From assembly GCA_902385155.1 (NCBI GenBank), contig CABMEP010000042.1:1-37050 (forward strand): 37,050 nt of DNA, read 5' to 3'. Made by a program: the position numbers and the translations under genes. The notes under the pieces are model-generated. The model had not been told where the DNA came from. It worked only from the letters and a program-made list of their open reading frames with translations, and searched no databases. The DNA is from an uncultured archaeon. GTDB lineage: Archaea; Micrarchaeota; Micrarchaeia; CABMEP01. Shown piece by piece: positions 8,515 to 17,357 of this stretch (positions are counted from its first letter, which is position 1; each line of letters begins with the position of its first letter).

Positions 8515-9873
8515 TCAGCCAATGCCGAACAGCACATCATCCTCGAAGTGCCGGCCGTAGAACTGTATCGCGCCATCCTTGAAGTCGGATGACAGCGGCT
8601 CGACTATCGCCGGGGTCCCTGTCAGGTTGGCCGCTATGGTCAGCATGTCTGCCGCGTACATCTCCAGCGGGGTCATCTTCTCCCCGAATTTCCATGGGCC
8701 GGTAGGCATGGCTGGCCCGGCGAGCACATCGACATCCTTCATGACGGACGCGAACTCCTCCTTCATGACCTCGCGCGCCTTCAGCGCCTGCGAGTACCAC
8801 GCGTCCTTGAATTCCTTCATGGTGATGTACGTTCCGATCATGATCCTGCGCTTGATTTCCTTCCCGAGGGCGGCGTCTCTCGCCTTGGAGAAGGAGGAAT
8901 ATAGCTCCTCGTTCCTGTCGCCCGTGAATCCGTATCTCAGCCCGTCGTACTTGTTCATGGCGGACGAGAATTCCGCCGCCATGGTGAGCTGGTAAATTGG
9001 AACGGTATATTTCAGCGTCGGGATGGAGACCTCGCGTACCTCGTAATGTTTCTCAAGCTCTTTGACCTTCTTCTTCACTCCCGCCGCGATGTGCTTGTCC
9101 ACGCCTTCGAAGAACTCCTTCGGAACTCCGATGACTTTGGCTTCGGCCGGCTTCTTCCTCAGCATCGCGTCCGCTAGTTGCGTGGTCTGGTCGCGCGGAT
9201 CAGTTCCTCTGATCGCGTCAAAGACGCGCTTCATCACGGCCTTGTCCTTGGATATTACTCCGATCTGGTCCAGCGACATGGCGAGATCTGATAATCCGTA
9301 CCTTGATATCGCCCCGTAAGTGGGCTTGAATCCGAATGCGTTGCAGAATGCGGCCGGGCATCTTACCGATCCGCCCGTGTCGCTCCCGAGCGCCGCGTCG
9401 CACATGCCCGCGGCGACAGACGCGCCGCTTCCCGCGGACGATCCGCCTGGGACGCGCTCAAGGTCCAATGGGTTCTTCGTCCTCTGGAGAGTGCTATAAG
9501 TGCCGTCAACTCCGCACGCGAACTCGTCCAGGTTGACCGAGCCGACGATTATCGCGTCCGCGGCGATCAGCTTCTCGACGACCGCGGCGTTGTAGACCGC
9601 GCGGTGGGTCTCCAGCATCTTGGATGAGCACGTGAGCCTCTTGCCTTTCACCGCGATGTTGTTCTTCACGGCTACGACAAGTCCCGCGAGAGGGCCGGCC
9701 TTCCCTTCCCTGATGCGGTTGTCCACCGCTTTCGCCCTCTTCAGGGCATCCTCGCGGTAGACCTCTATGAATGCCTTGACCTCTTTGTCCCACTTGTCCA
9801 CGGCGCTCAGTTTCCTGTGGAGGTTCTCCTCCGCGGAGACTATCGGCTGGTGGGTCGGATTCTTCATGATCAT
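8515..9873 (-). CDS. gatA: Asp/Glu-tRNA(Asn/Gln) amidotransferase subunit A (amidase)
   Basis: GPLAGLVVAVKNNIAVKGKRLTCSSKML...PGGSSAGSGASVAAGMCDAALGSDTGGSVRCPAAFC; start at MIMKNPTHQP overlapping gatC stop (TGATG). Confidence 0.95.
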   Translation of the reverse strand: MIMKNPTHQPIVSAEENLHRKLSAVDKWDKEVKAFIEVYREDALKRAKAVDNRIREGKAGPLAGLVVAVKNNIAVKGKRLTCSSKMLETHRAVYNAAVVEKLIAADAIIVGSVNLDEFACGVDGTYSTLQRTKNPLDLERVPGGSSAGSGASVAAGMCDAALGSDTGGSVRCPAAFCNAFGFKPTYGAISRYGLSDLAMSLDQIGVISKDKAVMKRVFDAIRGTDPRDQTTQLADAMLRKKPAEAKVIGVPKEFFEGVDKHIAAGVKKKVKELEKHYEVREVSIPTLKYTVPIYQLTMAAEFSSAMNKYDGLRYGFTGDRNEELYSSFSKARDAALGKEIKRRIMIGTYITMKEFKDAWYSQALKAREVMKEEFASVMKDVDVLAGPAMPTGPWKFGEKMTPLEMYAADMLTIAANLTGTPAIVEPLSSDFKDGAIQFYGRHFEDDVLFGIG

Positions 9874-10178
9874 CACTTGATCGACTTCGGGGCCGTGAGA
9901 TACCTGCCGTCCCTCTTGGTGAACTCGTTTCGTATGGCTTCGGCCTGCTCCGGATCGCACGCCACGACGCTGTCGTCGCGCATGGCGTTCTTCAGGTCGT
10001 GCATGTAGTGCGATTCCTTCGCATGGCCGGGCTTGGACGGCTTGATGTCCTGCACCGACTTGAAGTGGCCGAGCAGTTCGTCCATCTCGGACGTGAGCTG
10101 CTCCAGCTCGTCCTCCGTCAAGTGGAGCCTCGCCACTTCGGAAATCTTCCTCACAGTCTCGATGTCCATGCGTTTCAC
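9873..10178 (-). CDS. gatC: Asp/Glu-tRNA(Asn/Gln) amidotransferase subunit C
   Basis: MDIETVRKISEVARLHLTEDELEQLTSEMDELLGHFKSVQDI; adjacent to gatA. Confidence 0.93.
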   Translation of the reverse strand: MKRMDIETVRKISEVARLHLTEDELEQLTSEMDELLGHFKSVQDIKPSKPGHAKESHYMHDLKNAMRDDSVVACDPEQAEAIRNEFTKRDGRYLTAPKSIK

Positions 10179-10218
10179 TCCGCGATGATCGCAAAAAGCC
10201 CGCCCGCGATTCGGAAAA

Positions 10219-11583
10219 TCAAGGGACGTTTCTCTTCTTCAGGTAGGCGAAAAGGAACTCCGGATACCTCTTTGCGATGTCTGATACAGTAAGCATCTTC
10301 GATGTTTTAATTACTTTCTTGACGTCTGGCGGGACGCCGTACGCCGCCGGCCTGGCGAGCACGTCCTTCACCACCTTGTCGGCGGTGCTGAACTTCCTCT
10401 TCCCGACAGCGAGTATGCGGTCGTTCTCGAACCATATGGGCTCCGTGACGTCGTGCTCCCTGATGAACGTCTCCACGTCCTCTTCGCACCAGAGCGGCGG
10501 GCCCACGATCTTCCTCATCTCAGGGAGGTGATGCACGGACAGCTCGAACATGATCATGCACTTGCCGTTGGCGCAGACATCGGAGTCGAACACCTCGAAT
10601 CCGTTGTCCCTGAGGCGCTCGGCGGTCTTCGCGGCGAACTTGTAGAGCTGCGGCCAGAGGATGTCCTCCACGAGGTCCTTCGGCCTCGCGAACTCCACCC
10701 CGAATACCATGGAGTCCCTCATCTTCAGCTGCTTCGCCATCCACTTGGCGTCGAACTTCGCCCGGTCCGGGAAGAACGCCCTGATTCCCGGCTTTCTTAG
10801 GAACATCTTGGCGGAGTGCATGAGCATCGATATCGATGTCTTGGAGACCGCGGCGGCCACGTTTCTGTCCGGGTCGACCGGATCGATGAATACCATCGCT
10901 GCGTCCTTGAACCTGCCCTTTGTCTCCTCGCTCTCCGGTCCCGTCAGGTTGAATACCGGCACTCCGCGCCATCTCGTCGCTTCGTCGAGCAGCTCGGTGA
11001 ACGACCCGTGCCTCAGTATGAGCAGCTCGCACATGTATCCGCTGAATCCCCTGATCTTCCCTTCGGCGCCGTACACCCCGATCGCCTTCATGAATCTCTT
11101 CAGCAGCCGGACGTCGTCCCTCTGGGCGTCGGTAATCCTGCTGTTCACGTACTTGGTGTGAAGCGGCGAGCGGTCCACCGAAGTCATCCGCTCGGAGATG
11201 TCCTCTATCTTGTAGGAGGGGACGATGTCTACCTCGCTGCCCTCCACCCATACGCGCAGGTAAGGGTGCTCGGCGTACGCCACCTCGTGCCTGTGGCCTT
11301 TCGCGAACTCCTTCGCGTATTTCATGCCGAGGGTCATGAGATCCTTGACGGAATAGTTCTTGGAGAAAAGCATGAAGATGTCGAAGTCCCTGTCGCCGCG
11401 GAGGTTCGTTCCCTTGGCGGTCGAGCCGGCGAGCTCTATCCTGACGTCCTCCGGGGTGATCTTGTCCAGCTTGGCGACGATCTTGCCGATGAATATCCTT
11501 TCCTTCGCCGTCTCGTTCGCTGAGGGCTTGACCTCCTTCAGGACGGCGTCGAAAACCTTCTGGTAGTTCCTTCCGGTTATCAT
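10219..11583 (-). CDS. cca: CCA-adding enzyme, archaeal class I tRNA nucleotidyltransferase
   Basis: IELAGSTAKGTNLRGDRDFDIFMLF nucleotidyltransferase motif, VEGSEVDIVPSY, archaeal-type C-terminal region. Confidence 0.93.
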   Translation of the reverse strand: MITGRNYQKVFDAVLKEVKPSANETAKERIFIGKIVAKLDKITPEDVRIELAGSTAKGTNLRGDRDFDIFMLFSKNYSVKDLMTLGMKYAKEFAKGHRHEVAYAEHPYLRVWVEGSEVDIVPSYKIEDISERMTSVDRSPLHTKYVNSRITDAQRDDVRLLKRFMKAIGVYGAEGKIRGFSGYMCELLILRHGSFTELLDEATRWRGVPVFNLTGPESEETKGRFKDAAMVFIDPVDPDRNVAAAVSKTSISMLMHSAKMFLRKPGIRAFFPDRAKFDAKWMAKQLKMRDSMVFGVEFARPKDLVEDILWPQLYKFAAKTAERLRDNGFEVFDSDVCANGKCMIMFELSVHHLPEMRKIVGPPLWCEEDVETFIREHDVTEPIWFENDRILAVGKRKFSTADKVVKDVLARPAAYGVPPDVKKVIKTSKMLTVSDIAKRYPEFLFAYLKKRNVP

Positions 11584-11623
11584 TGGCTCACTTCAGGTCA
11601 GCGTAGATGAGATCTGTCACGGA

Positions 11624-12325
11624 TCATCTTGAAAGCTTCTCCAGCCTCGACGTCACGTTCTCGAGATATGAGTTACAGATGTCGGATGCCGCCACCTTCA
11701 TGATCATCTGGCCTGTGCCCGGCAGCGTGTACGAGAGCGAGAGATTCCTGTCATCCGACAGCTCGCTCGTGTTGACTGTCACCGTGCCGAACACGGTCAG
11801 GGTGCCGTTCCATGGGATTCCGATCGGGTAGTTGTATCCTGGCAGTATCACGTTGATCGTGCCGCTGCCTTCTATCTCCTGCGGCGGGACGGGCAGGCTG
11901 AACGGGGAGATCGTCTCCTTCAGCGGGACTGATGACTCTATGGTGTGCGACGCGTCCAGGCTGGTGCTCAGTTCCAGGTCCGATTGGCTGAAGCTGCGGA
12001 GGTCCGCCGCTATGGACTTCAGGTCGCTCTTCATGGATGCGATGGAGCCCATCGTCAATATGCCGATGATTATCGCTATGATCGAAAGTATGCCGACGCC
12101 TATGATGAGCGCCCCTTGCCTTCCGTTGGCGAGCTGTATCGGCGGCGCGACCGGCTTGAGGACCTCCCCCCTCCTCTGCTCGTCGCGCTTGGCCGCCTCC
12201 CCGGGATTCTGCTCCATGCGCCTTTCCTCGCGCATGCGCTCCGGGGGGAGTATGACGACCCCTCTTCCAAGCTCCACCTCTTTCTTGCGCGGAGCGCTGG
12301 GTGTCATCTCTTCATCGTTCGCCAT
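11624..12325 (-). CDS. Membrane protein: charged cytosolic N-terminus, single TM, extracellular beta-rich domain
   Basis: Start reassigned to MANDEEMTPSAPRKK (12325), about 25 nt from the TATA box; TM GALIIGVGILSIIAIIIGILTMG. Confidence 0.6.
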   Translation of the reverse strand: MANDEEMTPSAPRKKEVELGRGVVILPPERMREERRMEQNPGEAAKRDEQRRGEVLKPVAPPIQLANGRQGALIIGVGILSIIAIIIGILTMGSIASMKSDLKSIAADLRSFSQSDLELSTSLDASHTIESSVPLKETISPFSLPVPPQEIEGSGTINVILPGYNYPIGIPWNGTLTVFGTVTVNTSELSDDRNLSLSYTLPGTGQMIMKVAASDICNSYLENVTSRLEKLSR

Positions 12326-12345
12326 ATGCCGGTCTTGGCGAAACA

Positions 12346-12355
12346 TCTTTAAAAT
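12346..12355. promoter_or_regulatory. Shared, near-palindromic TATA box of two divergent leaderless genes
   Basis: TCTTTAAAAT centred about 12350; ATG (+) at 12374 and ATG (-) at 12325, each 24-26 nt away. Confidence 0.6.
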
Positions 12356-12373
12356 GCTTCTCGATATGTCCAC

Positions 12374-12781
12374 ATGGCATTTCCTCTCATCTCATGGATA
12401 CGCAAGAATGCCCTGCTTTCCTGCGCGATAGCCGTGGCGATCGTAGGACTGATAGTCCTGGCGCTCGGAGCGAGGGCAGTCCAGCCCGCCCCGACTTCGA
12501 TCGCGAACCTGTCGTCCGTCAAGGAGGGCGAGTTCGTGTCCTTCCTGGGGTTGGTGCAGTCGATCAGCCCGCGCGACCACAACTACAACGTCATGGTCTG
12601 CGACTCCAACTTCAGCACGAACTGCGCGCAGGTGCTCATGGCGAATTCGGTCATACCTCCGATGCTCCTTCCTGGCGACTACGTGACCGTCCGAGGGTGC
12701 CTAAAGACGTACTTGGGCCACCAGTTCGTGGTGCCGAGCCAGTCGTCCGATGTCACGATAGTGAACCTGCCCTCGCGATGA
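12374..12781 (+). CDS. Membrane-anchored OB-fold-like protein
   Basis: N-terminal TM ALLSCAIAVAIVGLIVLALGA followed by VKEGEFVSFLGLVQSISPRDHNYNVMVCDS...LLPGDYVTVRGCLKTYLGHQFVV. Confidence 0.55.
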   Translation: MAFPLISWIRKNALLSCAIAVAIVGLIVLALGARAVQPAPTSIANLSSVKEGEFVSFLGLVQSISPRDHNYNVMVCDSNFSTNCAQVLMANSVIPPMLLPGDYVTVRGCLKTYLGHQFVVPSQSSDVTIVNLPSR

Positions 12782-12835
12782 ATTCGCGCCTTTCGCGATT
12801 ATCCCTCGTTCCACGCCAGTCCCTGATGTGATGGA

Positions 12836-14023
12836 ATGCTGATACCCCTCTTGGTCGGCATACTGCTCGGCATCGTCGCAGGCCTGCTGCCGGGCGTGCA
12901 TCCGAACGCCATCTCCTATCTTCTCGGTTACATGCCGGCCGATGCGATGGACCTCTCGATCGCGATCATCGCCTCCGCTGCCGCCAACAACATACTGTCG
13001 CTGATCCCGGCGATATTCCTGTTCGTCCCTGACACAGAGACGGTACTTTCCGTCCTTCCAGGCCATAACATGGTGCAGCTGGGATTGGGCAGGAAGGCGA
13101 TAGTGGTCTGCGGCTGGGCCGCCCTCCTTTCGCTGCTCTTCCTGTTGATCATACTCCCCGTGTCGTTCGCCGCGCTGCCTTCGGCATACTCCGCGATCAG
13201 GCCTGTCCTAGGACCTCTGCTCGCAGCGCTCGCGCTCTTTTTCCTATTCGAGGAGCGATCGAAAGGGATCGGCGGCCTCGCGAAAGGGGCGTTCGTGTTC
13301 CTGCTGGCCGGGGCGCTGGGCGTCGTGGTACTGGATTCTCCCCTGCTGGCCGAGCCGCTGTTCCCCGCCTTCACGGGATTCTTCGCGTTCAGCAGCCTCC
13401 TGCTGTCCTCAGGGAACGCATCGATACCGAAACAGGAGAGCTGGCCTTCCGCAGTCCCCGATAAAATGAGGGCGCTGGCGACGGTCGTCCTCTTCGGCTC
13501 ACTGCTCGGCGTCGCCGCGGACCTGCTTCCTGCCCTCGGCTCGCCCGCCCAGCTCGCGACGTTCGGCTCCCCCCTGATGGCGGGCAGCCCGTCCATGTTC
13601 CTCGCCCTCACCACCTCGATCACGGTGGGGCATTCGGCGAACTCCCTCGTCGCGCTGCAGACGATAGGGAAAGGCAGGATAGGCGCGACCGCGATGGTCA
13701 ACGACCTCATCGGCCAGCCGAGCACCGGCACCACCCTCGTGCTGCTCGCGGCGTTCTTCATCGCGACCGCGGTCTCCATCGCGCTGCTGTTCGTCCTGTC
13801 GGACCTGTTCATCAGGTTCATCGGGAAAGTCGATCTCAGGAAAGTGAATGTCCTGCTGTTCATCTACCTGCTCGCGGCCGTGCTGTACACGGGAGGGGTC
13901 GCAGGAATCCTTGTCGCCGCGACCGCAACGGCGATGGGAACGCTCCCCCCTCTCCTTGGCGTCAGGCGCACGCATCTGATGGGTTTCCTGATCGTGCCCA
14001 CGATCTTGGTCCTGATCGTTTAA
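12836..14023 (+). CDS. TctA-like (DUF112-type) polytopic membrane protein
   Basis: MLIPLLVGILLGIVAGLLPGVHPNAISYLLG...; about 10 hydrophobic segments; second-half GHSANSLVALQTIGKG / GQPSTGTT. Confidence 0.75.
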   Translation: MLIPLLVGILLGIVAGLLPGVHPNAISYLLGYMPADAMDLSIAIIASAAANNILSLIPAIFLFVPDTETVLSVLPGHNMVQLGLGRKAIVVCGWAALLSLLFLLIILPVSFAALPSAYSAIRPVLGPLLAALALFFLFEERSKGIGGLAKGAFVFLLAGALGVVVLDSPLLAEPLFPAFTGFFAFSSLLLSSGNASIPKQESWPSAVPDKMRALATVVLFGSLLGVAADLLPALGSPAQLATFGSPLMAGSPSMFLALTTSITVGHSANSLVALQTIGKGRIGATAMVNDLIGQPSTGTTLVLLAAFFIATAVSIALLFVLSDLFIRFIGKVDLRKVNVLLFIYLLAAVLYTGGVAGILVAATATAMGTLPPLLGVRRTHLMGFLIVPTILVLIV

Positions 14024-14034
14024 AACTAATGGTA

Positions 14035-14081
14035 AACAGCGCAAATCTCATGACTTTAGTCATGAGATGAATTGCGCTGTT
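14035..14081. repeat. Long imperfect palindrome (candidate left-end hairpin)
   Basis: AACAGCGCAA-a-TCTCATGAC-TTTA-GTCATGAGA-tga-TTGCGCTGTT. Confidence 0.8.
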
Positions 14082-14125
14082 CAGAACCTCCGACGTTAAA
14101 TCACCCGAAATCTACTTTGGACGCG

Positions 14126-14133
14126 TTTATATA
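14126..14133 (+). promoter_or_regulatory. TATA box of tnpB, leaderless geometry
   Basis: TTTATATA, 26 nt upstream of ATG 14156. Confidence 0.55.
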
Positions 14134-14155
14134 GGCCTATTTTCGACGTAAGGAT

Positions 14156-15325
14156 ATGCAGAGGACATTCAAGTTCCGTCTGTATCCCTCGAGAAGTCAG
14201 GAGAAGCAGATGAAGGAGCATCTGCGGATGGCAAAAGATCTCCAGAACAAACTTCTCACTTATTCGATAGAGAACTACAGCAAGACAGGCAAGTTTCCGA
14301 GCAAGTTTGATCTTCAGAGACTGGCGAAAGGAGAAGGATTGTATTCACAGACACAACAGACAATTGCGCATAAAGTCTCAGATTCCATATTCAGAGTATT
14401 CAAGCTGAGGAAGAAGGGGATAAAATGCGGATTTCCACGCTTCAAATCGATAGACAGGGTGAAATCACTGCTTTATCCGCAGTTTGGATTCAAACTCGGC
14501 AATAAATTGAAAGTCACTCCTTTCGGAGAGATCTCAATCAAGCAGCACAGAAATATCGAAGGGAAGGTAAAGACGCTGACCCTCAAGAGAGAACCATCAG
14601 GAAAGTGGTTTGCAATCTTTTGCGTCGAACCGGAAAGGAAAGAGCCAAAGACTAATCATAGAGAGAAGATTGGACTAGATTTAGGTCTGAAAACATTTGC
14701 AACTCTTTCAAATGGAGATAGAATAGGCAACCCACGACATCTGAAGAGATACGAAAACAGACTTGCATCATATCAACAGATTCTTTCCAAGAAGAAGAAA
14801 GGAAGCAACAACAGAAATAAGGCAAAGCTGAACGTTGCAAGAATCTATGAGAAAATTTCAAATGCACGATCTGATTTCCTCCATAAGGTTTCAACACAGT
14901 TAGTCAATGATTATTCCTTCATAGCACTTGAGAAGCTTGCCTCAAGAGAAATGTCAAAGAAAAGGTTCGGCAAGCAAATCAATGATGCCGGATGGAATAT
15001 GTTCGCGAATATGCTTCGCTACAAAGCGGAAGAAGCTGGTTGTAAAGTGATATTCGTAGACCCAAAGAACACAACCCAGATGTGTAGCTGCTGTCATCAG
15101 ATGGTCGAGAAGGATCTGTTAGATAGAATACATGACTGTCCTTCTTGCGGCCTTGTAATTGACCGAGACCATAACGCGGCCATAAATATACTCAATCGAG
15201 GATTGAGACAAATAGGGCAGGAACTGCCCGAATTCAAGCCTCTTAGAGAGGGAACCGATACTGATAAAAAGTTATGTCAGCAAGTTCCTTTAATGAAAGA
15301 GGAAGCTACTTGCCTTAGCTGGTAG
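14156..15325 (+). CDS. tnpB: TnpB RNA-guided nuclease (RuvC-like, OrfB family)
   Basis: MQRTFKFRLYPSRSQEKQM; RuvC GLDLGLKTFA (D), ALEKLAS (E), DRDHNAAINILNRG (D); zinc ribbon CSCC-17-CPSC; C-terminus MKEEATCLSW. Confidence 0.95.
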   Translation: MQRTFKFRLYPSRSQEKQMKEHLRMAKDLQNKLLTYSIENYSKTGKFPSKFDLQRLAKGEGLYSQTQQTIAHKVSDSIFRVFKLRKKGIKCGFPRFKSIDRVKSLLYPQFGFKLGNKLKVTPFGEISIKQHRNIEGKVKTLTLKREPSGKWFAIFCVEPERKEPKTNHREKIGLDLGLKTFATLSNGDRIGNPRHLKRYENRLASYQQILSKKKKGSNNRNKAKLNVARIYEKISNARSDFLHKVSTQLVNDYSFIALEKLASREMSKKRFGKQINDAGWNMFANMLRYKAEEAGCKVIFVDPKNTTQMCSCCHQMVEKDLLDRIHDCPSCGLVIDRDHNAAINILNRGLRQIGQELPEFKPLREGTDTDKKLCQQVPLMKEEATCLSW

Positions 15326-15333
15326 TGGTTCAC
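15240..15333 (+). ncRNA. Candidate TnpB-associated omegaRNA/reRNA scaffold (3' end of tnpB and right end)
   Basis: Nested complementary segments GCAAGT...ACTTGC and CTACTTGC-CTTA-GCTGGTAG at the end of the element; extent inferred from known TnpB biology. Confidence 0.4.
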
Positions 15334-15386
15334 TCTTTTATTTTGTCCTGTCCAAGCATGGTACAGGCGAAACTGAGGCGAATGAG

Positions 15387-16004
15387 ATGAAAAGAGCGTT
15401 ACTTCTTGCTGCGATAGTGCTCATCGGATTCGTCGTATTCGGCTGCACCCAGCAGCAGAAACAGGCGACATTCAGCGAGAAGGACGCCAGGACGTTCGTC
15501 AACGACGACCTGAACGCCAAGTTCGCGGACGCCGAGATCAAGGGGATCACAGAGATCACGCCTTCCGCCACCAATGACAGCTGGCAGATAAAGGCGCGCG
15601 TCACATTCAACTATTCCAGCCCCTGTCCGGTGAGGATGAATGTCTACTACGACTACCCGAGGAAGGGATTCGTCGCGACCCCGCCAGAATACGTCACGCG
15701 CGACTGCTTCGTCTGCAGGAACACCGCGACATGCATCATCGGCACCCCCGAGGAGGCGATCATCGCCTCGCACACCATGAACGGCTCGACCGCGGTGACG
15801 AACTACATCACTGCCCACAGCAACGCGGTGCCTGACGCCAAGTTCTACACGGAGTACGTGGACACCGACAACAAGACACGGCACAAGGACGTCTGGCTCG
15901 TCAAGTGGCTCTCCCCGACCACCAACTTCGGCCTGCTCACTCTGATCTCCGACAACGGCGAGATCATCAAGAGCTGGGAAGTCGCGAGAAGCGACTTCGT
16001 CTGA
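15387..16004 (+). CDS. Secreted lipoprotein of unknown function
   Basis: MKRALLLAAIVLIGFVVFGCTQQQ: signal peptide with lipobox-like VFGC. Confidence 0.65.
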   Translation: MKRALLLAAIVLIGFVVFGCTQQQKQATFSEKDARTFVNDDLNAKFADAEIKGITEITPSATNDSWQIKARVTFNYSSPCPVRMNVYYDYPRKGFVATPPEYVTRDCFVCRNTATCIIGTPEEAIIASHTMNGSTAVTNYITAHSNAVPDAKFYTEYVDTDNKTRHKDVWLVKWLSPTTNFGLLTLISDNGEIIKSWEVARSDFV

Positions 16005-16071
16005 CCTCGTTTCTTTCCTTTTAGTCAAACAAGGATCAGCGTCAGCTCCGCTTTCTTTCCGATGCGCTCGT

Positions 16072-17307
16072 TCAGAGCTTCCCGAACTTCGCCTTCTTCC
16101 CGAGGCCCTCCTCGATTCGGAGGAGCTGGTTGTACTTCGCGGTGCGTTCGCCCCTGCACGGCGCGCCGGTCTTTATCTGTCCGCATTCAAGCGCGACCGC
16201 AAGGTCCGCGATGAACGTGTCTTCCGTCTCCCCGCTGCGGTGGCTGACTATGACGTTCCATCCGCTGCGCTTGGCGAGTTCCGCGGCCGCGATCGCCTCC
16301 GAGAGCGTGCCTATCTGGTTGACCTTCAGTATCATGGCGTTGCCCGCCTTCCTCTGGACCGCCCTGCTGACGAGCCTGGCGTTGGAGACGAAGTAGTCGT
16401 CGCCGACCACCTGGATGTGGCTCTCCCTTGTGAACTGCGCGAGGCTGGCCAGGTCGTTCTCCTCGAACGGGTCCTCTATGGACACGATCGGATACCGTCC
16501 GATCAGGTCCTGGTATTTCCTCATGAGTTCCAGTGCCGTGATCGTCTGGCCGTCTATCCTGTAGTGGCCCAATGAATGGAATGACGAGGCGGCCGCATCG
16601 AGGCCGATCGATATCCTGTTCTCATATCCGGCCTCGCTGATCGCTTCCATCATCGCGTCGAGCGCGCCGTCTGTCGTCTTCAGCGGCGGGGCGTATCCTC
16701 CCTCGTCGCCGACGTTGATCGCATGCTTTCCGTACTCCTTCTCCAGTATGTTCCCGAGGATGTGGTATGTCTCCGTCCCCGCCCCGAGCGCTTCGCTGAA
16801 CGACTTGAACTTGTGGGGGATCAGCATGAATTCCTGCACCGCGAGCTGCCCTCCCGCGTGCTTCCCTCCGTTGATGACGTTCATCAGCGGGACCGGCAGC
16901 TTCCTCGCCTTCGGGTTGAGGTATTCGTACACAGGCAGCCTGCCGCTGTACGCTCCGGCCGCGCACGCCGCCAACGAGAGCGCGACAGAGGCGTTGGCCC
17001 CCGCCAGCTTCTTGCTCTCTCCGCCCGCTTCCCTTATGATCATCTTGTCCATGCCGGTCTGATCCGCGACATCCATCCCGACGAGCTTCTTCCCTATCCT
17101 CTTGGCGTTCGCTACCGCCTTCCTCACTCCCTTGCCGAGAAAACGCTTTCCGCCGTCGCGCAGTTCCAGCGCCTCATTCGTTCCGGTCGAGGCTCCGGAC
17201 GGCGCGGCGGCCCTGCCGAACCCGTGGTCCGTGACTATGTCGACCTCGACGGTGGGATTGCCCCTGGAGTCGAGTATCTCCCGTGCGAGCACCTTGCGGA
17301 TCTTCAT
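16072..17307 (-). CDS. eno: Enolase
   Basis: MKIRKVLAREILDSRGNPTVEVDI ... GDDYFVSNARLV ... VSHRSGETEDTFIADLAV; start reassigned from 17793 to 17307. Confidence 0.97.
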   Translation of the reverse strand: MKIRKVLAREILDSRGNPTVEVDIVTDHGFGRAAAPSGASTGTNEALELRDGGKRFLGKGVRKAVANAKRIGKKLVGMDVADQTGMDKMIIREAGGESKKLAGANASVALSLAACAAGAYSGRLPVYEYLNPKARKLPVPLMNVINGGKHAGGQLAVQEFMLIPHKFKSFSEALGAGTETYHILGNILEKEYGKHAINVGDEGGYAPPLKTTDGALDAMMEAISEAGYENRISIGLDAAASSFHSLGHYRIDGQTITALELMRKYQDLIGRYPIVSIEDPFEENDLASLAQFTRESHIQVVGDDYFVSNARLVSRAVQRKAGNAMILKVNQIGTLSEAIAAAELAKRSGWNVIVSHRSGETEDTFIADLAVALECGQIKTGAPCRGERTAKYNQLLRIEEGLGKKAKFGKL

Positions 17308-17327
17308 CGAACCGAATTGTGCGACGG

Positions 17328-17337
17328 TATTTAAAAT
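17328..17337 (-). promoter_or_regulatory. TATA box for enolase (leaderless)
   Basis: tatttaaaat centred 25 nt upstream of ATG 17307. Confidence 0.5.
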
Positions 17338-17357
17338 TAGTCCTGTGTCCGGCGCTG

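Larger units (their letters stand above)
14035..15333 (+). mobile_element. Solitary IS200/IS605-type (IS1341-like) element: left-end hairpin, tnpB, right-end hairpin; no tnpA
   Basis: Hairpin 14035-14081, tnpB 14156-15325, 3' hairpin 15306-15325 ending GTGGTTCAC; AT-richer than flanks. Ends approximate. Confidence 0.7.

Noticed and set aside
9874-10194. N-terminal extension of the gatA ORF
   Set aside because: It is gatC read in the wrong frame; gatC itself is recognisable.
14035-14081. Intrinsic terminator of the TctA-like gene
   Set aside because: Archaeal termination usually relies on T-tracts rather than hairpins, and no T-tract follows; position beside tnpB fits a left-end hairpin better, though not excluded.
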